DNA from: Halicephalobus mephisto
Lineage: Eukaryota > Nematoda > Chromadorea > Rhabditida > Panagrolaimidae
Direction: 5' to 3'
Assembly (NCBI GenBank): GCA_009193035.1
Contig: SWDT01000574.1
Location: 48,279-112,278 of the forward strand
Length of the DNA: 64,000 nt
Part shown: positions 1 to 11,200 of the stretch, piece by piece
Layout: each line of letters opens with the position of its first letter
Numbering within the stretch: the first letter of the stretch is position 1
Notes under the pieces: model-generated
Told to the model about the DNA's origin: nothing
Database searches by the model: none
What the model saw: the letters and a program-made list of their open reading frames with translations, nothing else
Made by a program: the position numbers and the translations under genes

Positions 1-13
1 CGACAATCCTCCA

Positions 14-2290
14 ATGGACAAGGATAATGCAACTGCTGAGTCTGTTATTGAAGCTACCTCTGTTACGTCGACGGAAGAAACTAAACTGCCTTTGGATACT
101 GTAGAAACTCCAATGGAAATCGACCAGAAACCCCTATTGAATGAAATAAAAGAAGAAATCAAGGAATCCGAACCCTTAGGTAACTCCTTTGACAGGTTTA
201 TGAAACGATATTCTTTGGCGGCATCTGATGTCGTCCAATCTATCCAATCAGAACGATTAACAATGCCGGAAATTAGTAACCTCTTGAGAACGGCATCTCG
301 ATCACAAAAATCACCAACATTACTTGGAATACAATTCAATGGCGGTGAATTTAAAGCACTTGCGTGGATTCTGAAGAAAATACATGCTCAAAGGAAGATT
401 ATCCTCTCTGTAAGATCAATGGAAAATTCGATGGCGATTATGTTCATTAAATCTAAAGAATTAGCTTCCAAAATTCCGACGACAAAAAACAAATATTTTT
501 TGAAAGCTCATGATTGGATTCTACGGTACAGTACTGAGGATGTTGTTTATTCTTATTTGACGTTTTTGAGTTATTTGAAATCAGCGGTAAGTTGTATAAA
601 TAGTACTGTAAAATTCATTTTGTTTTTAGAATTCGAAATATGAGTTCATAGATAACCATCATTTGAACAAAATGAAAGAAATCAGTAATTTGATGAGTGA
701 CGTCTTGAGGACATTTGTGAAGGATCCTTTTATTGGAATGCTCAAGAATTGGAAAAGATTGTTTCTTTTGTCTGATGTCCATATCATTGCTTTTCATTGT
801 GGAACAGATTTCCGAGGAAAATCCGAAATTGAAGGTTTTGATGAAAGAAGGAAAATGATATTGTAAGTTTTTTAATAAGGAAATTAACTTGGATTTATTC
901 ATTTCAGGAAATCGTTTAAGAATCTAGGAGCGTCTGTGGAAGAATTTTGTATTTCTGATAATTGGTACTCAGGAGATGTTGTTCAAAAAGTTCATGCTGC
1001 TTATATTATGATTCATCAAACGATTTCGCAATCGTTTAAGAGATATACAAGAGAAATGGACAAAAATAAAACAATCTGTCGAAAAAGAATTTTTCTTGTA
1101 TGTTTTGATCAAGCAGGATCTTTTGTCCATATTGCAAGCCAACCTCATGAAAGTGTGTACGGTATTATTAATTTTGGATTTAGAACTATGGCTGGAAAGA
1201 AAATCAGAGGAATTGTTGGTGATAATATTTGTAACACTATTTGTCCAAGTTTATTCATCCTTGGAACAGATTCAGAATTTTCGAATATTCAACATTTAGA
1301 AATTTTAAAGAAAAATTTCATATCTCCTGTTGGTTCCGTAGTGGTTGGAAATAGTGATCATTTATTAAGAACGAATTCAGAAATTTTAACTAAATATGGA
1401 ATTACTCAAGTTTGTATAGATCGATTGATTATGGTAATTTTTGGAAATTTAAATACTGTAATAATTGTATTTTTAGGAACATGTGGCTGATTTTATTGAT
1501 TATTGTTGTGTTACTGGGGATTTGATTACTCCAGATCAAAGAACGGAAGAACCATTTTCGAAAATAATTGAATTGGATGAATTTATGGAGAAATCCAACA
1601 TGAAAGAAAAACCAGTTAAAGAAAGGAAAAACGACAGAAGAAGACCACCGTAAGAAAATTAGGTTTTTTAAAGTAATAATTTGTTGTTTTAGGAAAACAT
1701 CGTTGGCAGATAAGGCAAGACTGAGAGAATTGGTACAGTATATGCATGAGAGTGCAACTGGAAAGTTGGTTAAACCGAAACATTCTTCACCGTCGAAAAC
1801 TGGTATTGCGATTTCTAATGGATTTACTAACGATGTATTGCCGCCACATGCTTCTGTTATAACTCCGGCTCAAGTAAGAATAGAAAAATCGCCAATTAGA
1901 AGATCTGTTTCGAAAAAACCGGAAAAAACCCAAGAAGATGAAGTTGAAGAATTTGTAAGAATGGCAGAAAAGGAACTCCATAAATTGAATGAAGCTGAAC
2001 GACTTCAGAAGTTGAAAGTTAACCAGGAAGTATTGGAAAAGAAACATCTCAGTAATGAGACGGTAGTTTCAACTCAAGGATCGATTCCACCTAAGCCGGC
2101 AACGGTATATGTTCCATATATTCCGGTTTCGGGTGTTATGATAAGTGTACCTTCTCAACAGTATTCTAATGGGAATTATCAAAGGATTATTGTAACAACT
2201 CCTATTGTTCAACCGTCAGTCTCTTATTCAATGACAGTATCCCAGAACTCGGGATCAATCCCGTCCGATCCCCCATCTCCTGAAATGTAG
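14..2290 (+). CDS. KANSL3/NSL3-like protein (alpha/beta-hydrolase fold)
   Basis: Five exons fit one frame: 14-586, 630-862, 908-1433, 1477-1649 and 1693-2290, giving about 700 residues. All introns are 43-45 bases with GTAAG-type or GTAAT donors and TTTTAG or TTTCAG acceptors. The third and fourth exons read like the hydrolase-like core of KANSL3, the NSL histone acetyltransferase complex subunit. They hold a block around SPVGSVVVGNSDHLLR followed by YGITQVCIDR and a VADFI helix, matching the family's VVVGGADDxLR, GLTQSMVDRCI and VDFL blocks. The nucleophile elbow is degenerate (CFDQAGSF), as expected for a non-enzymatic member. The C-terminal third is low-complexity and charged. The frame is open upstream to base 2, so the ATG at 14 may be internal and the gene may start outside the window. 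By homology it should act in nuclear chromatin regulation; the C. elegans relative would be SUMV-2. Family call is likely, exact orthology less sure. Confidence 0.75.
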
Positions 2291-2448
2291 ATACACTCAT
2301 TTTGAACACTTTAGAACTTATTATACGGGTGTGATATCTTTGTAGGTATACAAGTAAAAAACCGTGTTCAATCTTGAATCGGGATTCAATAAAAAACAAA
2401 AAAATTAAATTTAAAAAATGCCAAAAATGGCTAAGATTATTATCAACA
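2291..2448. other. Shared 3' untranslated region between convergent genes
   Basis: The stop of the KANSL3-like gene (2290) and the stop of the chromodomain gene (2449, other strand) are only 158 bases apart. An AATAAA signal at about 2388 suits the plus-strand transcript. Little room remains for the minus-strand 3' end, so the two transcripts probably overlap. Confidence 0.5.
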
Positions 2449-4575
2449 TTAGGATCTTGTAGAAGATGATCCACCATTGACGAAAAATGATCCATCAGGT
2501 TTAAATTCGATTTTATTGATGAGAAATCTTGCCAAAGAACGACTATCTGATTCTATAGCTTCTGAAAAATTAATAATAATTTTTTTTTAAAAATATTAAA
2601 ATTACCTTCATGAGATAATATAATTGTTTCGTTATTTCCTTCTGTAGATTTAGCAACAAATGATAAAATTTCTTCTGAAGATTTAAATATACCTTCAAAA
2701 TTAAGTTTTTTTTTGTGTTTTTTCTTATGTTTATCTTTTTTATGTTTTTTTTCATCTTTCAAGTCTTCTTTAACTTCTGAATCTTGACGATGAGAAGATA
2801 TGTTGTCATTTAGTGGAGTTACAGGTGATGATGTTTTGATTAAAATTTTTTGCGATGGTTGTCCATTTGCTGTCGATGAAGTTGAAATATTACTTATTGT
2901 AGACGATGGTTTTTTTTCTGGTTTTTCAGAATCACTATCTGATGATGAATCCATAAACCATGGAGTTTGTCTCTAAAAATATCCATGTTATAAAAATTTA
3001 AAAATAATTTTTTAACAAAATTTTCCAAACACGAATTTTTGGAACTTTATAAAAACTAAAATAATAGAAAATTTCAATTTTGTGAGAGATTTCGTAATTA
3101 TAAAAATTCAATTTTTTAACAAAATTTTCCTAACACGAATTTTTGGAACTTTATAGAAACTAAAGTAACCTAAATTTTTAATTTTGTGATTTCATAATTT
3201 TTTTTTAGAAATTTCCAGATCTAAGAAAAATATATTTCTAAATTTGGATATACAGGATCCATGACCTTCTGCTCATCTTCGAAAATTGATTTCATATATG
3301 CAATTACTATCCCCATATTACTTTGTCGAAAAACAAATTATTTTATTCATAACTATAAAAATTGAAAAACTTACATTAACAGTCGTATAACGTTGAGGGG
3401 TCGGAATTATGCTTTTCTTTTCAGATGTCGATGTATCCTTATTTTTTTTTTCTTTTTTTGATTTTTTCCTTTTTTTCTTTTTTAATCCATAACCATCATC
3501 ATCATCGTCGTCGTCATTGTCACTTTCGGAAGATTCTAGAGTCGGAGGCTCTGGTTCATCTTCCATTTTGCTCAGAGATCGACTTGATTCTCTTCTGGAA
3601 CCACTTCCAGGAGGTCTACCTCGTTTTTTACCCTAAAAAATCGGATTTTCATATATGAAAAAATATTAATTTCGTCTGTTTTCCGTATATGAAAATCCAG
3701 TTTCTCCATACATAAGATTTTTATATATGAAGAAATATTTGACTTGCTAGATGAATAGAACGTTGAGTTTTCATATATTAAAAATACAGGATATCCATAT
3801 ATGAAAAGAGATTGGACAGTTATATATGAATAAAAAACTAGGTTTTCATATATGGGAAATATAGGGTACTGATATATGAGGAAGTATTTGATTCAAGTAG
3901 CTAAATGGAAAATTAAATTTTCATACATGAAAAATATATTGGATTGCTGTATACGAATAAAAAACTAGGTTTTCATATATGGAAAATATAGGATATCTAT
4001 ATATGAGGAAGTATTTGATTGGAGTAGCTAAATGGAAAATTAAGTTTTCATACATGAAAAGAGATTGGACAGTTATATATGAATAAAAAACTAGGTTTTC
4101 ATATATGGAAAATATAGGATATTTATAAATGAAGGAAAAGTAACTTACAATGGTCTTCTTAGCTGCCTTTTCTTTCTCATATTTTTCCATGAATTCTCGT
4201 ACGATTTCGGAAGCTCCTTCCATCAACATGGACATGGGTTCCCATGAATCTGCTTCGGGTCCGTAATTTTTCCACCGAACAAGAAACATTCTTGTTCTTC
4301 CTTGCATTCTTGTCTGGAGAATTTGATCAACTTCGTAGATTTCGTCATCTCCTCCTCCTGCTGTACCCGCGGCTTCATCGTCACTATCGTCGTCACATTT
4401 AACTGGATATGTTGGGTTACTTAATTCGTTTTCTGGATCCATTGGCTTCTGAAAATTAATTTTTTAAACAATGAAAATGGCGGGGAAATACCTGAACTGC
4501 TGCTTGGGCCGCTGTGATGAAAAAATTCTTAGAAACTTGGGAAACGAGCTGAGCGGCGCGTGCGCCCGCGTTCAT
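2449..4575 (-). CDS. Chromodomain protein with AT-hook-like motif
   Basis: Minus-strand exons: 4575-4492, 4448-4149, 3632-3375, 2972-2606 and 2561-2449; frames join with no stop (373 residues from 4575, 343 from the ATG at 4442). Counting from 4442, residues about 35-90 form a chromodomain: YEVDQIL, then FLVRWKNYG, then SWEP. The three aromatic cage positions for methyl-lysine are kept (Tyr36, Trp57, Tyr60). Exon 3 starts with an AT-hook-like KKRGRPPG, followed by an acidic run (seven Asp) and a long Lys-rich stretch. Exon 4 is Ser-rich and then Lys/His-rich. No chromoshadow domain is visible, so this is a CEC-type chromodomain protein rather than a plain HP1. A nuclear histone reader role is inferred from the family. 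The first exon (4492-4575) adds 28 residues without acidic residues. A further open stretch at 3254-3312 may be another exon but lacks a clean acceptor. Confidence 0.8.
3640..4140. repeat. Tandem repeat of TTTTCATATATG units in an intron
   Basis: The intron between chromodomain exons 2 and 3 is filled with diverged copies of a unit holding TTTTCATATATG, AAAATATAGG and ATATATGAA words, repeated roughly every 40-100 bases. It lies between good splice sites and holds no open frame of its own. Confidence 0.7.
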
Positions 4576-4599
4576 AAGGGCAAAAACAAGAAATTCCAA

Positions 4600-5520
4600 C
4601 CAAAAAATCACTAACTATAGATATGGAGATCGATTTAGCGGTGTAGCAGTTTCTAAAACAAATAAATCTCAATGCTCACGTATTACTTTCATAAATTCTA
4701 TCACGTACAGTTATTAATTTCGTGAATAAATTCTAAAACAAGAAATTCTAAAATTATCAAAAATGAACATATATATCAAATAAATGATATAACTTCAAAA
4801 ATAAATAAATCTCAATACCCATGTATTACTTTCATAAATTCTATCACGTACAGTTATTAACTTCGTGAATAAATTCTAAAACAAGAAATTTTAGAAAATT
4901 ATCAAAAATGAACATATATGGACATATATGTATCAAATAAATGATATATCTTCAGAAATAAATAAATCTCAATGCCCATGTATTAATTTCATAAATTCTA
5001 TCACGTACAGTTAGAATTTCTTGTTTTAGAATTTATTCACGAAATTAATGATAGAAAATTTCCGAACGTGGATATATGAATTCATTCAAGATACCAGTTT
5101 CTAAATTAAACTAAATTCAATATTCATATATTAATTCTACTTTAGATCCACACCAATTTCAGGAATACAAGTCAAAGCAAGAAATTTAAAGCGGAAAATT
5201 GCCAATTATGAATATATAAATCGATTAAATAATATAAACTTCTAACTTGAGTAAATTCCATTATTCATATATAAATTTCATCGTTTTTATCATAGATACA
5301 CAATAATATCGTAAATAACACTTAAAACAAGAAACTTGAGCCAAAAAATCGCTAATTATGGATTTAGGGATCAATTTTGGGATATGTTTATAAATCGCGT
5401 AAATTCCATTATTCATATATAAATTTCATCGTTTTTACCATGGATACACAATAATATCGTAAATAACACCTAAAACAAAAACTTCCAACCAGAAAATCCG
5501 CAAAAATATGAAGATCGATT
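4600..5520. repeat. Tandem array of about 140-160-base units
   Basis: Units start near 4659, 4800 and 4957 with AAATAAATCTCAATG, and carry TTCATAAATTCTATCACG and AACAAGAAATT. More diverged copies run on to about 5520. In the third unit, 5012-5049 is an inverted copy of 4711-4748, so the array can fold back on itself. No gene seen. The array separates the chromodomain gene from the exon candidate at 5702. Confidence 0.7.
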
Positions 5521-5701
5521 AAGTGATAAAGAAATTTCTAAATTAAACAAATTTCGTTGTTCATATATTATTTTTTAATTTTATACATAAATTTCACAAA
5601 TTTTACCGCACCCGAACAATAGTTTGGAAATTAAACAAAATTAAACGTAAAAAACTGAAAATAAAACATGGAAATTGATCCGACGAAAGAAAGAAGAGAA
5701 A

Positions 5702-5758
5702 ATGGCGCCAGAGGGGTTCTACAATGTCACTTTTCGCCAAAACAAAATCCAATTTACT
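5702..5758 (+). CDS. Candidate first exon of an unidentified gene
   Basis: An ATG in a good context (GAAAATGGCG) opens 19 codons starting MAPEGFYNVTFRQ and runs into a perfect GTAAGT donor at 5759. A possible second exon begins after TTGCCAG at 5868 and stays open for 24 more codons to a stop at about 5940, but that acceptor is weak. The exon is less A+T rich than its surroundings. I do not recognise the peptide and cannot connect it to later exons. It may be a small gene, the 5' exon of a longer one, or chance. Confidence 0.3.
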
Positions 5759-5782
5759 GTAAGTGGATATAATAGTTGTTTT

Positions 5783-5928
5783 ATGCAAATTAATAACATA
5801 AATTAAGAATTTTTACACTGATAATACTCCCACTAGAGGATGGTTTATAATTTTTATTTTGGTTGCCAGGCCAACAGCCGCGACGTCAAGACTGGCATGA
5901 CGCTCATTTCTGACTTTTTTATGCAAAT
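5783..5928 (+). promoter_or_regulatory. Pair of ATGCAAAT octamers
   Basis: Two exact ATGCAAAT words lie at 5783-5790 and 5921-5928; the first is followed by TAAT. A third lies at 7033-7040. This is the POU-family octamer. Binding is only inferred from the motif. Confidence 0.25.
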
Positions 5929-6597
5929 TTTCCTGTCCATTTAATCTCCCAAAAACGTTTAAAAATAACAACAAACATAATTAAAAATTATTATAAAGTT
6001 ATTTTAAACTAAATTGAGTTAAATTTATTTTGTTGACAGAAGACCTAAAATCGTGGAAATGTCCCCCGGGGATTTGAGTTCAGTTATCCTTTTCCTATCA
6101 AAATCAGTTTCAAATTTTACAATTTTTACTTTAGTATTCTTACCAGTTTCTTATTTTCAAATACAGTAAAAATCAAAAATAATTCAGTCACGAAATGGTC
6201 CCGGCGCGAAATTCTAGGACTTTTTAGAAACCTAAAACGCCTACGTGATAATTTTCATTTTTCTTAATGGTGCTTTCGTAATTAATCATAAAAAATCAAA
6301 ATTAATTTTTTCAATAGTTCTGACACGAATTTCTAGATCTAACTGAAGATTAAAGTACCTTAAAATTTCGTTTTTGTTATTATTTAATTTCCCAGAACTA
6401 TATTATGGCTGGATATACCTAGAAACTTCCATATTGGATTATATGGATTATAAAAAGCTCCATCTACTCTCTAAAGTCAACGATGATATATGAAACATTC
6501 GAAAAATATTTAAAAAATCACAACATAAAGAACCACCTAAGGCGGATGTTGTGGTGTAAACCAGACTTTTGAGAGTTCACTTCTTTCTTTTAAACGA

Positions 6598-6606
6598 TAT
6601 ATAAAA
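6598..6606 (+). promoter_or_regulatory. TATA box
   Basis: TATATAAAA matches the TATA consensus and lies 30 bases upstream of the ATG of the small ORF at 6636, with a C/A-rich segment between. A start site near 6630 would leave almost no leader. Confidence 0.4.
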
Positions 6607-6635
6607 TCCAAAACAACAATCCAAACGCAACAATA

Positions 6636-6749
6636 ATGACAATCCCCGAAGCAGCCAATTTCATAAAACAACACGTGCACTCCTACCGTAACTTCAGGGA
6701 TCACCGCGGTAGGAGCCAGTTCACGTCCTGTGTCAGTGGATTACCTTAA
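6636..6749 (+). CDS. Candidate 37-residue small ORF with embedded hairpin
   Basis: ATG to TAA gives 37 residues, starting MTIPEAANFIKQH and rich in Arg, His and Ser towards its C-terminus. It lies in a G+C-rich island inside A+T-rich sequence, just downstream of a consensus TATA box. The same DNA carries a perfect 9-base inverted repeat (CTCCTACCG at 6680-6688, CGGTAGGAG at 6707-6715), extended by ACGTG at 6673-6677 and CACGT at 6722-6726. It may therefore be a structured non-coding RNA, not a protein gene. No family recognised. Confidence 0.35.
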   Translation: MTIPEAANFIKQHVHSYRNFRDHRGRSQFTSCVSGLP

Positions 6750-7413
6750 ATTTTAGGATTCTAGATTTGGAAAATTTCAAGAACAAATCTTTCCCGATGA
6801 AAATTATTTCAAATCTATACTCTTCCAAAATCCAGAATCTTAAAAATTCAAAGTTTTCCAAACTTCTTAAATATTTTAAAATTATTTCCACTATTAAAAT
6901 CATCTAAAAAAATTCTTTTTTAACTGCAAATGAATTCACACTCCAACGACTGCTGCAAAATTACCTTCCATATTGTACCTTCTAATTACACCTCATCTAT
7001 GTAGTCATGTTCATCAGTACAAATTCTGAAGGATGCAAATTTACCTTCAATAGAAATCCCCGTAAGGGCAATCCTTTTTAATTAAAAAGTTACTGAAGAG
7101 AAGCCTCTGCATAAGACTGAATTTAGGGAGTCTGTTACTCAAAAGAACCCAAAAATGCTCTAAAAATGGACACGTCCATCAGGAAACCATAACTTTTTCG
7201 AACAACAGCATCTAATCGATTTCTCCGTCCTCAAAACAGATAAGCTTATTCAAATGACAGCCTCGTCACCAAATTAAAGACCAACAGTGAAGCACTCCGA
7301 ATCCAAGTCGGTGCAAAGCCTTTAGGTTCAATCTCGTCCCATGAATCAATGATTAAACGAGTAATTTATAGTTTCCAACACAAAAACAATTCATCGGCCC
7401 CGACCATTACAAC
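6750..7413. other. Intergenic, nothing clear
   Basis: Mixed-composition sequence between the small ORF and the 3' end of ubq-2. The last 200 bases probably include the ubq-2 3' untranslated region. I see no convincing exon or strong repeat. Confidence 0.4.
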
Positions 7414-8279
<866 letters not shown>

Positions 8280-8280
<1 letters not shown>

Positions 8281-11200
8281 TTTTTTTTTCGGAAAAATTT
8301 CTGTTTTTTTTTAAAAACAAAATTTTTACTTTTTTCGTCGAAAATAAAAATAACTAATTCCTTCAGTAAAATCACGGATTCTTCTAGGATGAAAAGCAAC
8401 ATGTGAGGAAAATGATTCAGTTATTATTGTGTGAAATTGCCGTCCATGTGAAAACAATATATTGAATGAAAAATGAAATAGTGCAGAATTCACACTACAG
8501 AAACATCGCCATCATAACGACTTTTAGTTTTTGTATCGCTAAAAGTAGCAGTAAAGTTACTTTTTAAACTTGTTTGTTTTTGAAATTTTAGAAATTAAAA
8601 AAATTACTTTTAAAGTTTTAAAATTTCTATATGAAATGAATGGAAAACGATAATTTTTATAAAATTCGACATTTTTAGGATAATTTAATTTTTTTTAATT
8701 TTTAATTTTTTTAGAAATTTTCGAATTTTTACGAATAAGAATAAAAAGAATGAATTCTGTATATATTTTATAAAATTATAATTTTTAGAAATTCCTCGAA
8801 ACGAATTTTATTTTTTTAGGATAATTTTAGTTTTTTTAATTTTAATTTCTTTAACACTGATTTTTGGAGATTTCTGCACAAATGTAAAAAATAACAAATT
8901 TTGCAGTTTTTGTGAAAATTTTACTTTTTAAAAAATAGAATTTAAAAAATTATTTTTAAAGATAATTTTAAAAATTTAATTTTAATTTTAAAATTTTAAA
9001 ATTTTAATTTTAATTTTTCAATTTTTCAATTTTTTATTTTAATTTTAATTTTTTTAATTGTTTAATTTTTTGAAATAATAGTGGTTTTTTTAATCTTTGT
9101 ATTCCTTCAGAGAACGAACAAAAATAAAAACGGTAATTATGGCAAATTGTTATCGGAATCAGCTCCTACTTTTTTACGACTATCCCAAGTCTAAAAAATT
9201 TCTGCATTCGCTTTGAGACTATTTGACAACACGTATTTTTATTTTTCGATAATAATGATTTTTTAAAATAAATGTTTAAATTAATTAAGTTTTATTTTTA
9301 AAAATTAAGAAATTAAAAAAAATTAAAAATTGTTCGAATTTTATTAAAAAAAATGTTTAAATTAATTGAATTTTATTTTTAAATTAAAAAATTAAGAAAT
9401 TAAAGAAAAATAAAAAATTTTAAAAATTGTTCGAATTTTACAAAAAAAAATAAAAAATTTGATAACTCATTATCGAAATCGATTCGCTGTTTTTAGCTAA
9501 ATTAAAAAAATCGTAAAATTTTTATTCCAAACTTTTTGAGTTTTATTTTTTACGGAAATTATTTTTTAAATATTTTTTAATTTCCGCGTAAAAGTTTATA
9601 AAATTCATAAAAATAAAAAATCTGCTAATTTTTGGAAATTTTAAAATATTTTTTTTGAAAATCGAATTTTTACTTTTTTAAAAAATAATATTTTTGACTT
9701 TTTAAAAAAATAATATTTCTGACTTTTTTAAAACATAATATTTTTGACTTTTTTTAAAAATAATATTTCTGAGTTTTTAAAAAAATAATATTTCTGACTT
9801 TTTTAAAAAATAATATTTTTACCTTTTTTAAAAATAATGTTTCTGAATTTTTTAAAAAATAATATTTCTGAATTTTTTAAAAATAATGTTTCTGAATTTT
9901 TTTAAAATAATATTTCTGACTTTTTAAAAAATAATATTTTTACCTTTTTTAAAACATAATATTTTTGACTTTTTTTAAAAATAATATTTCTAACTTTTTT
10001 CGTGACGGAGTAAATGGGGACTTTCGTAATTAGATTGATACGGACCAATGTCACCTTGGACTTTATTTTTACTTTCAAATAAGTAACGGAAATTTTTTAA
10101 ATTAATGAATTTTTATTACGTCATTTTTTCCAAATTTGCAGAATCCTAAAAATTTTTCTTTCACCTTCCGCAAGTCATTAAATTTATCACTTTTTATTTT
10201 TTTTTTATCTTTTCCTTCATTTTTGAGTTGATCTTTTTACGTAACAACTCATCGACGGAAGCCCTTAAAATCATCTACAGTATCCTTAAATAATTATGAA
10301 ATTATAGAGATTTTTTATTTTTATTTTATTAAAAAATAGAAAATAAATAAAAATTTGTTAAAAAAATAAAAATAAATTAAAATTTGTTAAAAAAAATTAA
10401 AATAAATTAAAATTTGTTTAAAAAATAAAAAATAAATTAAAATTTAAAAAAATTAATTAAAATTTATTTAAAAAAATTAAAATTTTACTGAAAAAATTCT
10501 AAAATTTAGTTTAAATTTTTTATAGAATTAAAATTTCTAAAAAATTTATAAAATTTTAAAATATTTTATAAAAAACTTGCTTTGAAATAAGTTTAGAATA
10601 ATTATTTTTAATTTTATAATATAAAATTTTTGAAATTTTTCAGAATTTTCTGGATTTTTTTAAAATTCGATAAAAATATCTGAAATTTTTAAACATTTTT
10701 AGGATTTTTTGAAAATTTTTAATTTTTTAAAATTTTTGGAATTTTATAAACATTTTTGAAATCTACTAGAATTTTCAAAGCTTTCTAGAATGTTCTAAAA
10801 TTTTTTGAGAATTTTCGAAATCCTCCAGAATCTTATAAATGTTTCTGAAGCTTTCCAGAATACCGTAAAAATATTAAATTTCTAAAATTTTAAAACTTTT
10901 TTAGAATTTCATAAAATTTCCAAAATTTTAAAACTTTTTCAGAATTTTATAAAATTTCCAAAATTTTAAAACTTTTTCAGAATTTTATAAAATTTCCAAA
11001 ATTTTAAAACTTTTTCAGAATTTTATAAAATTTCCAAAATTTTAAAACTTTTTTAGAATTTTAAAAAATTTCTAAAATTTTAAAGCTTTTTCAGAATTTT
11101 ATAAAATTTCCAAAATTTGAAAAATAATATTTAAATTTTAAAAATTGCCAAATTTGCATAAAAATAATTTTATATAAACTGCTTATTTCTAATTGTCGTG

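Noticed and set aside
9650..10000. Regular spacing considered as a CRISPR-like array
   Set aside because: The units are direct tandem repeats without unique spacers, in a eukaryotic genome.
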